Of a DNA stretch of 64,000 bases, positions 11,292 to 20,314 are shown piece by piece. The notes under the pieces were generated by a model that saw only the letters and a list, made by a program, of their open reading frames with translations, was not told where the DNA came from and searched no databases. Both the position numbers and the translations under genes were made by a program. Source of the stretch: Mycoplasmopsis gallinacea (GTDB lineage Bacteria > Bacillota_I > Bacilli_A > Mycoplasmatales > Metamycoplasmataceae); contig NZ_CP047225.1 in assembly GCF_012220205.1 (NCBI RefSeq), positions 868,001 through 932,000 of the forward strand, in the 5' to 3' direction. The first letter of the stretch is position 1. Every line of letters starts with the position of its first letter.

Positions 11292-12539
11292 TTAAATTGT
11301 GTTTCCTGTGAAAAGTAAGATTAAGATAACAACTATTAAAATTAAGTAACCGATACCTAAAAGCATAAATGCGAATCAATCTCAAATTCATGATCCTGAT
11401 TTTACAACTACTTTTTCCCCTTCTTTTTCCACAACTTTCTCTACAACAACTGGTTTTTCTACTTCTACAACTTTTTCAACTTCAACGATTTTTTCTACAA
11501 CTTTTGCAGGTGATTCGTTTTCAAAAATTACTAAGTTTGTTGAGTATTTAGGTGCTTCTTTAACAAAAACTGCATATGGATAATCTTTTTCTTCAACAAA
11601 TCCAACATGGTGTTTTCCGTAAAGAACGTATGATGTTGATTGTGAAAGTTTTAAGTTTGTTTTTGAGCAACATTTTTCCTCAAAATAAAGTGATGTAGCA
11701 GGTGAATAAGTAATAGAATCATCTTCTTGCACATTGCTTAAAATTGTTTGCATTGATTTTTTAAGTGATTTTTGAACAAGTTCATAAACGTGTTTGTGTT
11801 CTGTGTTTTCAAATTCACTTTCAAGTTTGTCAAATTCTTTTGCAGCAGCTTCTAAGTTAGCTTCAATGTGTTTAAAATCTTCTAATGAAGTTTTAACTGG
11901 TGATGAGTATTTTTGAGCTACTGATTCTAATTTTTTAGCATATAAAGCAAAAGCTTTTAATTGTCCCATTTTACATAATTCAGCTGAATATGTATATTTA
12001 ACTTCTTCAACAGTTGGTTCTTTAGCTTCAACAACTTTAACAACTGGGACTTCAACTCTTTCAACAACAACTTCTTTTTCTACCTTAACGATTGTTTCAG
12101 GTTCAACTTTTTTAGTTCTTCTTACTTTAACAACATCATCTTTTGGGAAGTATGTTTCGTGATTTTTAATAATTTTGAAATCATTTAAAGTTGATAAGTA
12201 TTTCTCAGCTTCATTTTGGTTTCTTTTTTCTGTTTCAAGGTTTACAAATAATTCTTGAGCAGCATCTTGTAATTTAACACCACCATCGTATTTGTCAACA
12301 TTAATTTCAAAAACTTGTTCTTGTTGATTTTCTAATTTTTCAGCAAGAACGCTTCCACCTCAAATTCCTTCTTCTGTGTGAAATCATGTAACACAATCAT
12401 ATCCAAGTGCTAAAAATCAGTTCATTGCATCTTGACGAGTTTTAAAAAGTGCAAGTGGTGAATCAACTTTTGGATGTTTCAATGCTCAAGGATAATTTTT
12501 ATCCTTGGTTGGTTTGTATAAACATTGTAAACGTTTCAT
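11292..12539 (-). CDS. Tail-anchored protein with a Val-Glu-Lys repeat tract
   Basis: I do not recognise the 415-residue family. There is no signal peptide. Residues ~1-70 (MKRLQCLYKPTKDKNYP..., aromatic-rich) look like a small globular domain. The middle is a charged helical region with a valine/glutamate-rich segment and a block containing CSK/CCSKT cysteines. Before the membrane helix lies a low-complexity run of VEK-type units such as KIVEVEKVVEVEKPVVVEK. The last ~30 residues (DWFAFMLLGIGYLILIVV...) are one hydrophobic helix ending almost at the stop, so the body should face the cytoplasm. The start is supported by AAAGGAG seven bases ahead. It is a single-gene transcript with its own terminator. 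Confidence 0.8.
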
Positions 12540-12805
12540 TTTGGCTCCTTTGAAATTTACAATTAAAATAAAGATTTAAATCATAAAATTTTATATATTT
12601 TTTATTCTTGTTCTATATAAAAAGAATTATAGATTATTTTTACTAAAATTCCCATAATACAAGCAAAAAAGTTATTTTTTCACATTTTTAGAGTGTTTTC
12701 TTGAAACAAAAACAAATAGTTCTATTTTTAAGGCTTAAAAGTTTCAAAAGTAAAGCAAAGCATAGCTTCTGCATTTGATTTCTTTTTAAAAAAATGTAAA
12801 AACAT

Positions 12806-12811
12806 TATAAT
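12806..12811 (+). promoter_or_regulatory. -10 box, predicted leaderless S1/PGI-like operon
   Basis: TATAAT ends seven bases before the ATG at 12819 and no Shine-Dalgarno lies between, so the first transcribed base should be at or next to the start codon. Confidence 0.55.
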
Positions 12812-12818
12812 TAAAATT

Positions 12819-13169
12819 ATGAAATATAGTAAAAATGAAATAATTACAGGGAAAGTGAAAAAAGTTTTTCCTAACAATATAATTGTGGTGGATAAAAACG
12901 AATTAGAATACAACATTGTTAAAAAAGAAATTTCTGATAAAAAGCAAATTAATGTAAAAAACACTTTTAAAGTGGGTGAAGTTATCAATTTTGTGTTTCT
13001 TTTTTACAATAAAGAAAAAAATATGAGATATGGTAGTTTTAAGAAAAATCATCCTAATTTTGGAAAAAATAATAACAACTTTATGTTAAAAGCCACAAGA
13101 AATGGGTTTAAAAATTTAGAAGCTTTTAATAAAGCGACATTTAAAAAGGTAAAAAATGATAAAAATTAA
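12819..13169 (+). CDS. S1-domain (OB-fold) RNA-binding protein
   Basis: A 116-residue basic protein. Residues 1-70 fit an S1/OB fold: EIITGKVKKVFPNNIIVV starts the barrel and FKVGEVINFVFLFYNKEK matches its later strands. The last ~40 residues are Lys/Asn/Phe-rich (HPNFGKNNNNF). S1 domains usually bind RNA; the target is unknown. Its stop overlaps the start of the downstream PGI-like gene by 14 bases, so the two are translated from one message. Transcription appears to begin at the ATG (TATAAT seven bases upstream), giving a leaderless mRNA. Confidence 0.75.
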   Translation: MKYSKNEIITGKVKKVFPNNIIVVDKNELEYNIVKKEISDKKQINVKNTFKVGEVINFVFLFYNKEKNMRYGSFKKNHPNFGKNNNNFMLKATRNGFKNLEAFNKATFKKVKNDKN

Positions 13170-14418
13170 ATCAAAAAATCTTTCTTTTGAAAATGAATTT
13201 TTCAAAGAAGATAAATTCAAGCAATCTAATTCTTTAATTGAAAAATTACAATCGCTTGATTTTAAAGGGTCTGAATATTTAGCTTTTAATGACATTGCTT
13301 TAAATTTTGCAGTTACTGGAATTGATAAAATTATTAATTTCTGTAATTACTTATATGACCAAAAAATAGAACAATTAATCATTTTAACCACTTATGAAAT
13401 TCGTCTTTCAGTTGAAGCTGCTTTAGAATTTCTTTATTCTAAAAACGATATTAATAAAGAACATAAAATCAAGTTAATTTTCATTAATGAATTTGAATCT
13501 TATGAATCAGTTAATGAAAAAATTAACCATTTCTTTAACAATATTTCAAAAAGAAAAATTCGACTTTTATTCATTGATAATTTCAATAAAAACCAAAAAC
13601 TTAGACAAATTAGTTCCTTTATTTTGAACCGTTTAGCTACTATTGCTAGCGATTTCCTTGTTAAAAAGTATATTTACTATATTGGTAAAAAAAGATCTTA
13701 TAAGATTTTTGAAAACTACAACCTTCCTATTCAGAACGTATTAATCGCTTCTGAAGATACAAATAATAATTATCCGCTTTTTTCTGAAGTTTCATTAGTG
13801 CTACTAGCTACTCAAGGAGTTAATGTAGCTAAGCTAATTCAGGGGTATAAAAACATTACTGATAATTTATTTAAAGATCAAATTTATGACAAAATAGCTA
13901 TTGATATGTCAATTTACTATAGTGTTATTACCGATTTAAATTCCAAGTCATATTGCCCGGATTTAAACTTATTTATTGGTTATGATTCGAATCTAACTAA
14001 AAGCGTTAAATTAGCAGCTCATTTATTTAATAAAAGCACTCTTTCTAAAAACTTATATAATGATGCTGTTACTCTTTCAGAGCAACTTCCAATTTTAGGG
14101 CAAAGCATCATATCAGGCGAAAATAACAAAAGCATTATTTATTTTAGGTTTAAAGAGAAAAAATACAACTATCAGCTCTCTTCAATTGTTAATGATTTTG
14201 AATTCCCAATTAAATATGAAAAATTTACAATTGAAGAAATTAACGAACAATCTTTTAATGTTTTTAACAATTATCTAACTTCCTTTAATGATTTAGTCCA
14301 AACCATTGAACTTGAAATTGATATTAATGATGAAGTTAATTTAGGTGAGTTTTTTGGTCTGCTTTACTGATGCAAAATTTTATATTGCATTCAGCAAGAC
14401 ATTGATCCATTTAAATAA
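13156..14418 (+). CDS. Glucose-6-phosphate isomerase paralogue lacking catalytic motifs
   Basis: A 420-residue protein with the overall layout of glucose-6-phosphate isomerase. Recognisable remnants are SLVLLATQGVNVAKLIQGYK (PGI: PVGLLPIAVAGFDIKALVEG), SEQLPILGQSIISG (PGI: HSMGQYIQDG) and the C-terminal LGEFFGLLYWCKILYCIQ. The functional signatures have decayed: the GIGGS loop reads ILTTYEIRLS, the SGTTTE sugar-phosphate loop reads DNFNKNQKL, GGRFS reads NNNYPLFS, and the protein stops at DPFK, losing the QPGVE...K tail with the catalytic lysine. It starts inside the S1-domain gene. It is probably a catalytically inactive relative with another role; a fast-evolving active enzyme is less likely. 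Confidence 0.75.
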
Positions 14419-14450
14419 AAATCCTCTTGGTATTAAGAGGATTTTTATTT
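14413..14450. terminator. Bidirectional terminator between convergent genes
   Basis: Perfect 16-base arms (AAATAAAAATCCTCTT and its complement) around GGTATT. A/T runs on both sides let it serve the PGI-like gene on plus and the small membrane-protein cluster on minus; it overlaps both stop codons. Confidence 0.85.
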
Positions 14451-14823
14451 AAACATAAGTATCGAAAAGTTCATTGACCAAACTTTCATTAACTTCTTTA
14501 CTTTCTTCAATTTTATTTTTAAGTTCGGTTCTTTTTTCAACACTTTGCTCAAGTTTATTTTTACTTTCAGTAATGTTAAAAAATGATTGAATGGTTACTA
14601 AAAAAGTAATAACCGAAGAAATAACTGCAATAGCGACAAATAAACTCATTGTTTGAACAGGTAAAACGTTGTATCTAATTGCATAAAGGTTTAAAATAAT
14701 TGATGAAGCTGAAATGATTATTGAAATTAGACTCATGCTTATAAATAAAAAACGGCTACCGTTTCTTTTACGCTTAATTTTCTTAAGTATTGAGAAAATT
14801 CTATCCTTGTTTTGTTGTGTCAT
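14449..14823 (-). CDS. Small two-helix membrane protein, DUF4231-like (third of three)
   Basis: A 124-residue protein: basic N-terminus (KKIKRKRNGSR), two transmembrane helices (FLFISMSLISIIISASSIIL and MSLFVAIAVISSVITFLV), then a charged helical tail rich in Glu and Lys. The topology and tail resemble DUF4231/SLATT-type small membrane proteins; I cannot confirm the family. Its start lies inside the preceding gene (23-base overlap), so the three small membrane genes are translationally coupled and probably form one complex or a duplicated family. The stop sits in the shared bidirectional terminator. Confidence 0.75.
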   Translation of the reverse strand: MTQQNKDRIFSILKKIKRKRNGSRFLFISMSLISIIISASSIILNLYAIRYNVLPVQTMSLFVAIAVISSVITFLVTIQSFFNITESKNKLEQSVEKRTELKNKIEESKEVNESLVNELFDTYV

Positions 14824-15307
14824 ATTCTACCCTTAATTCATTTAAATAATCAGTGCTAAAGCGATCATAAGAAACTATCTTTGTGACTCTTTTGTATAAA
14901 ATGTAATCACGAGTTTTTTTATCCACATCAGAATAATAAATTTCTTTACCTTTATATAAGGTATATTCAATGTTGATTTTTTGAATCCTATTTTTAGCAT
15001 CATTAAATCTTTTGTTAATTAAGAAAAATGAAAGCAGTCCTGAAATTAAAGCTACAACTGAGTTGATGATAGTTGTGGAAATTACGTAGTTAGTTCCATT
15101 ATTAAATCAACTTCTGTATGGATTTACCATATCATTAGGATACTTGACAGTTCCGGCAATAAAAACAGTAGCAATAATTGCAATCGCAAGTGCTGAAATA
15201 ATTGTTATTAAGTTTAATAAATAATAAAAAAATCCATAAATGTAAACTCTGTTTCAAACTTTTAAATAAAGTTTTTTATACTGACGAAAAGCATTAAATT
15301 CTTTCAT
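14801..15307 (-). CDS. Small two-helix membrane protein, DUF4231-like (second of three)
   Basis: A 168-residue protein: N-terminal KEFNAFRQYKKLYLKVWNRV, transmembrane helix at ~25-50 (YYLLNLITIISALAIAIIA), a short loop with Asn/Trp, a second helix near residues 78-100 (VISTTIINSVVALISGLLSF), then a charged cytosolic tail (RFNDAKNRIQKINIEYTLYK). Its TAG stop lies 23 bases inside the following gene, and its ATG overlaps the previous stop in a TAATG junction. The layout matches its two neighbours, suggesting an old tandem duplication. Function is unknown; a SLATT/DUF4231-like sensor or pore role would be speculation. Confidence 0.75.
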
Positions 15308-15783
15308 TATTTAATTGGTCCTTTTTCAAGTTGATTTTGCACAATTTGCTTAATAACAATTTTTCTTTTGGCGCTTGCTTTTTCTCAAAGAGCATCAATA
15401 GTTATAATTAGTTCTTCTTCGCTAATAATCCCTTGAGCTTCTTTAACAAGTAAATGTTCCATTGTGTTATAGACTTTTTTGTATTCTTGATAACGCGAAT
15501 TATTTTTATAAACTTCAAGCGCAATAGTTAAAATAAAAGAACAAATGATAAAAATTACAAAAACTAAAATTAAATAAAATGAAAACTTAATATCTTTCAT
15601 ATTATCAGCTTCAGTTGTATTAATTCTCACAAGTTTGATTAAAGCATAAATAGCTATGAAAAGTACTGAGATATTTAAAACTGCGATAATAAATGAAATT
15701 AAGCGATCAAGAAGCTTGTAAATTCGTAATTTGGTGTGATCCTTTTTAAGCTTTTTATTAATCGTTTTTAATATTGTATTCAT
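15307..15783 (-). CDS. Small two-helix membrane protein, DUF4231-like (first of three)
   Basis: A 158-residue protein: basic amphipathic N-terminus (KTINKKLKKDHTKLRIYK), two transmembrane helices (LISFIIAVLNISVLFIAIYA and FYLILVFVIFIICSFILTI), then a helical tail (YKNNSRYQEYKKVYNTMEHL) typical of the DUF4231-like layout. One UGA is read as Trp near the C-terminus. It is first in a three-gene cluster; its TAA shares an A with the next ATG. The promoter is the palindromic ATTATAAT shared with the divergent UU173-family gene, nine bases from this ATG, with no Shine-Dalgarno. Confidence 0.75.
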
Positions 15784-15792
15784 AACTAATAA

Positions 15793-15800
15793 ATTATAAT
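15793..15800. promoter_or_regulatory. Symmetrical ATTATAAT: shared -10 for divergent leaderless genes
   Basis: The two start codons are 24 bases apart. The palindrome ATTATAAT contains TATAAT on both strands, seven bases before the plus-strand ATG and nine before the minus-strand ATG. No Shine-Dalgarno fits in either gap, so RNA polymerase should start both transcripts at or near the start codons. Confidence 0.6.
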
Positions 15801-15807
15801 AATAATT

Positions 15808-18234
15808 ATGAATAACAAAAATATTAAAATCAATTTTAAGACTTTTTTTAGGGTTTTTACAGATAACCCTGCTTTAATTTGAATTAAAGGAAACTTTGCA
15901 GAGCGCCTTGAAAATGGCGAATATTCAAAAAAATGACCACTTGATAAAAGCGGTGTTAAATACTTTGCGAATTATAAAGAGCACCTTGAGGAAGAAGGAG
16001 AAAATGAGGATGATGAAGATATTTTTCTTGGTGACTTTATGGATAATGAAGAAGGTGAAAACCTTTCAATAGTTAATAAAGTTGAAAGCGATTCGTTCCA
16101 AAAATATGTTGCTTTAGCTAGAGAATTCTACATTAAAAAATACGGATATAAAATAAACGAAATTGCTGATATTTCATCTAAAAATAATGCTGAAGCTAAA
16201 TGATCTCAAACTAAAGCTGCTATAGAAAATGATGCAATTAAATTAATTTCTAACCCACTTTTTACTTATCAAAAAGCAGTTAATGGAGAAATTTTCGACA
16301 CTAATGCGGATGCATTTTTTTACGATAAACAGGAGCAAAAAATTGTCTTTTTAAACTACACTTCTTTTGCTAAACCTAAATTCTTTTACAAAGGATTTTT
16401 TACCTACAATGTGCTTAGAAAATTAAATTACAATGTAAAACAAATTAGTGTAATTAACATCAATTTCTTTGATAACAATATCACTAAAAATACTACTAAA
16501 GATACATGTACTTTCTACGAATCATTTTCAACTTGAAATTCAGCTACTAAAGCAGCCAAGGGTAAGCCAAGAAAAAAAGCCACCGCTGCTACTACTTTAG
16601 AAGATGAAGAACTTTTTTATGCACTTAAAAACACTGGCGAATTAAGACTTTTTACTGAAACTGGATCATATTATGAAGGTAATAAATCTCAAGGTTCATT
16701 TTTCCAAAGTGCACGCTTTGGAAAAATTTCTCCAAACCCTAAAGAACCAACTGTTATTAAGGCAGATTATAATAAAATTAATTACACTAATTATCAAAAA
16801 ACAATTATTAATCAGCTTGGTGAAGAAGTTAAAATTAAATTTAAGGATCCAAATTCTTCAAATATAGAAAAAGATGAAAATATATATTTAGATACTTTTG
16901 ATAAATATTTAGATTGCATTATTAATTCATATTTTGAATTTGGTGATAATTTTAATTATGATGCTATTGCTTACTTTTTCTCAGTTAAAGAAAGCGTTGA
17001 ACATCTTCCTTATGCAATTGTAGATTTAAGCTATCAAAAGCAATTTAGTGCTCCAAATAACATTGTGCTTCCTAAAAAACTTTTCCTTGATAATCAACTT
17101 GAAGTTAATGCAATTAGAAAATACATTTGAGGACCTGATTTTGAGCAAATAAGCTCTAAATTCTTCAAAAATAAATCTTTACAAAACCTCGAATTATATA
17201 AAAATGATAAAGAATTTTTTGAAAGAGTTCCTAATTACTTTAACATTCACTTTTTAAATTACATCCGTAATTTACACATTAAAGATAAAAGAGTGATTTG
17301 ATACGATTATGAAGGATTTTCAAATGTTTTCCCAATTTTAGATCAAAGTTCTTCATATGGTCAAATTGTTAACCAAGTATCAGTTATCGAAACTGTTAAT
17401 GGAGTTGAAAAAAATGTTGAAAATGTGGTAGTCGATACCAAAAACATTACATTAAAAGATTTAGTAATGCTTATCCAAACTATTTACAGCAATAAAGCTG
17501 ATTATTATGTAGTATTTAACAAAACATACGAAAATACGCGGAATAAAGAAATTAAAGAGCTTGTAAGACGTGCCTTTAAAGATAATAAAGACCTTGAGTT
17601 TATTAATTGATTTAACTCACAATATATAGATGTTAGTGAATTTGCTTCTCACGTGGATCACATTAACAATAACACAATTGACTTAGCTGATTGCTTTAGC
17701 CATAATAAACTTGAAAAAAAAGCAATCTTCCATGAATTTCATATTGGAAATAAAGAGGGGTACTTTTTCTTTAAGACCAATGAAAATCATCAAATTGAAT
17801 TACTTTCAGAATCATACTATGGAATGATTGAAAAAACTGATTTTTTAAAGACAACTTTAATTCATATAAACTTTTTAAAGCACTTTTTCTCAATTAAAAA
17901 GATTGAAAAATATATTACTAAAAATCAGTTTCCTTTAAAAACCTTAATTACCCCTTATTCGGAACTTGTTATTCAAAAAGGGACTATGGCAATGGAAGAA
18001 GCTATTTTAAGACATGCTCAAATCACTGGTGATAATGTTTGAAAAATGGAAAAAGAACCTGAGCTTAAAAGATACTGCGAAAATGACGTTAGAGCTATGA
18101 TTATGGTGTATGAATTTTTAATGATGCTAGTTCGCAGTGCAGCTCCTGAAATTGATAAATTCGAATATCAAATTGAAAATGAAAATTTCGAATACATCTA
18201 CCAAGATGGTAAATTAGATATTGTAACTAAGTAA
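15808..18234 (+). CDS. UU173/DUF2779-family nuclease-like protein
   Basis: An 808-residue protein matching the mycoplasma UU173 (DUF2779) family as I know it. The N-terminal half has a RecB/Cas4-like strand pattern (DAFFYDKQEQKIVFLNYTSF), where a PD-(D/E)XK core would lie but with no clear ExK. The C-terminal part looks like a DEDD 3'-5' exonuclease: VIWYDYEGFSN near residue 497 (Asp-x-Glu) and ELKRYCENDVRAMIMVYEFL near residue 755 (typical exonuclease III Asp). A DNA or RNA 3'-end trimming role is inferred from these motifs. Several UGA codons are read as Trp. It starts from a leaderless-type promoter, divergent from a membrane-protein cluster, and ends at a strong terminator. Confidence 0.78.
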
Positions 18235-18240
18235 AGATAA

Positions 18241-18269
18241 AAAAACCACCTGTAAAAGGTGGTTTTTTT
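18241..18269 (+). terminator. Terminator of the UU173-family gene
   Basis: CCACC / GGTGG stem extended by A and T runs (AAAAACCACC...GGTGGTTTTTTT), seven bases after the TAA stop. Confidence 0.85.
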
Positions 18270-18809
18270 GCAAAGCAAAGAAAGGTAAATAAAATAATAA
18301 ATATTTTATAAAAACAAAAAGGAGTAAATACATCTAGAAGAAGATCATGATAGATCACAAAGTAAATAAGCATTTGACTTTTTGTAAAAATTATGTCATT
18401 GATAAATTATAAGAAATGCTTTGCATGAGTGTAAAAATGTAAATAAATAAAAGGATAAAAGTAACAATGACTATAATATTTGATTTGTAGATAACTAAGA
18501 GATTATTGTTTGGTAAAACAAATCAAGGAGTATATTACATAGATGTATAAATTAAAAGTTTATATGATATTAATATATAAAATAAAAATAATAAAAGAAA
18601 TTAAATAAAGTGATTTTATCAATATTTAATGAATGTTTGAGAACATAAATAGATTTTAAATTTTGTAAATGTAAATGAAAATAAGTTATAAATATAAATA
18701 TTATATAAATAGATTGAAAAATTTTTTTTGAAAAGAAAAGATTAAGAATAGTTTTGAATTTATTTGAAATCTGGAGGTTTTTACCTCCTATCTAATTTTA
18801 ATACTTTTT
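18270..18809. other. 540-bp ORF-free, C-poor stretch; decayed genes or an RNA
   Basis: No open frame of useful length exists on either strand in code 4. The plus strand is A/T/G-rich and very poor in C. Two related ribosome-site-like pieces occur without coding continuation: AAGGAGTAAATACAT near 18323 and AAGGAGTATATTACAT near 18523. The stretch ends in a GGAGGT/ACCTCC hairpin (18773-18788) and then a plus-strand terminator, so something may be transcribed rightward. I cannot assign an RNA family. Confidence 0.4.
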
Positions 18810-18850
18810 GCGCTTAATTTTTCAATTTTTTCAAAAATTAAGCGCTTTTT
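18810..18850 (+). terminator. Strong plus-strand terminator with no upstream gene
   Basis: Thirteen-base perfect arms (GCGCTTAATTTTT and complement, 18810-18822 and 18833-18845) followed by TTTTT. The upstream UU173-family gene already has its own terminator at 18241. Confidence 0.7.
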
Positions 18851-18891
18851 GGTAGAAATAGAGGTTATTCGAAAAACATTGTTTTTTTGGT

Positions 18892-20259
18892 TTAATTATT
18901 TGCTTTAGCTAAAATTTCTTTCTTATTTCTTTGCTTTTTAAGATAAATTAAAGTGAAAATAATAATGTGAATCAATATAAAAGTAAAAAGTGAAATTCAG
19001 TTAGATACTTTTCAAGGTCCATCAGCTAAAAATGGAAATAGACGGACTAAAATCATTGATACAAGGATAAAAATTGCTACAAAATAAAACATTTTTTCAA
19101 TTAGAGCAATTTTGCGCACTTTCTTTTGCTGTTCTAAAAGTAAAAGGGTTATAAAAGAGCCGACGTACTGGATTAAATAAGTCATTGTTCCTAGATCAAG
19201 GAAGCTATTGAAATAATCTTTTTCAATTTTAACTCCGAGTGCTTTTAAAATTTCAGGAAGCAGCACAAAGAAAGTCATAAAAGTCAAAATGATAATGGTA
19301 TTAAGTCAAATAGCATTTTTATGCTCGCCATTTTCGTTTTCTAAGGCTATTTTCTTTGGAAGATATCCTTGCTTGGCAAAGTAAGATAAAGTTCTGGAGT
19401 AAGCAAGTTGGCTAGTTAATGTGTCTGAAACATTATAAAAAATTAAGAAGATGATAAATAAAATTGAACCATAGTGATGAACTTGAGTGTAAATATTGAC
19501 AAACTTACCATCAAAAATTGAAATTTTTGTACCTAAAAATAGGACATATCCGATAAAGTAGATGAATAAAACTGTACCAAATAAGATGATAAATACTTTC
19601 TTGTAATTTCTAACTTTAGATTCTTTGGCAAAGCTTGGCATAATTTCAATTCCAGAAAAAGCAAACATAAAGCTAAGTGAATTAGAAAGAATTAAGTAGG
19701 TATTTACATCTTGATAATGAGTGAAGTTGTAGCTGTAATAATTAAATTTAGTTGCTAAATAAAGCAGAATTGCAAAACCGATAAAAAGAATAATTCATTT
19801 AACAATTGCTGCTCCAAAAATTATGAATTTACTTGTTTTAAGTTTCGATGTAGAAACAAAAGCAAGGAAAATGAAAAACATAATTGAAAAAATCCGAACG
19901 ATTCATAAAACAATATTATTAGATGTTAATGTTTCAGCAGCAGTAACTAAAAAAAGTGGTCCTGATGCTGAAAAAAGAGGATATTGCGCATATTGGTTAA
20001 ATCCAACGTAAAAAGCAAAACTTTCCTTGCCAGTCTGCTTGGCAAAATACATTGAACCACCATCTTCTTCATGGAAATTATTAGATAACCGAGTAAAAAC
20101 TAAAGCTGTGGCTATAGCCACAAATAATGTTAATGAAATAACTAAAATTCCTCATGGTCCTAAATTAACAATTTTCATGATTGTGGCTATAAAACCAAAA
20201 CCAACCATGTAGTTAACTAATAAAGCCGCAAGAGATATGGAGTTAAATTTCTTCTTCAT
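18892..20259 (-). CDS. APC-superfamily amino-acid permease
   Basis: A 455-residue polytopic membrane protein with about 12 hydrophobic helices. The first helix carries the APC-type glycine motif (LLVNYMVGFGFIATI), and FMFAFSGIEIMPSFAKESKV is the conserved helix-6 to loop motif of amino-acid permeases (FAFSGxE), followed by RNYKKVFII. It should import an amino acid by cation symport or exchange; the substrate cannot be read from sequence. AAAGGA lies five bases ahead of the ATG. It is last on its strand before the non-coding stretch, and a weak hairpin separates it from the upstream CorC-type gene. Confidence 0.88.
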
Positions 20260-20288
20260 AGATCCTTTCTAGGCTTAGCAATAAAAAA

Positions 20289-20306
20289 GCGAGCATTTAG
20301 CTAGCG
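20289..20306 (-). terminator. Weak terminator of the CorC-type gene
   Basis: A short imperfect stem (GCGAGC/GCTAGC) followed on the minus strand by CTTTTTTAT, about ten bases past the stop. The interrupted stem makes this tentative. Confidence 0.45.
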
Positions 20307-20314
20307 ATTTTACT

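Noticed and set aside
11369-11551. A Leu/Gln-rich plus-strand ORF.
   Set aside because: It is the shadow of the VEK repeat of the minus-strand gene.
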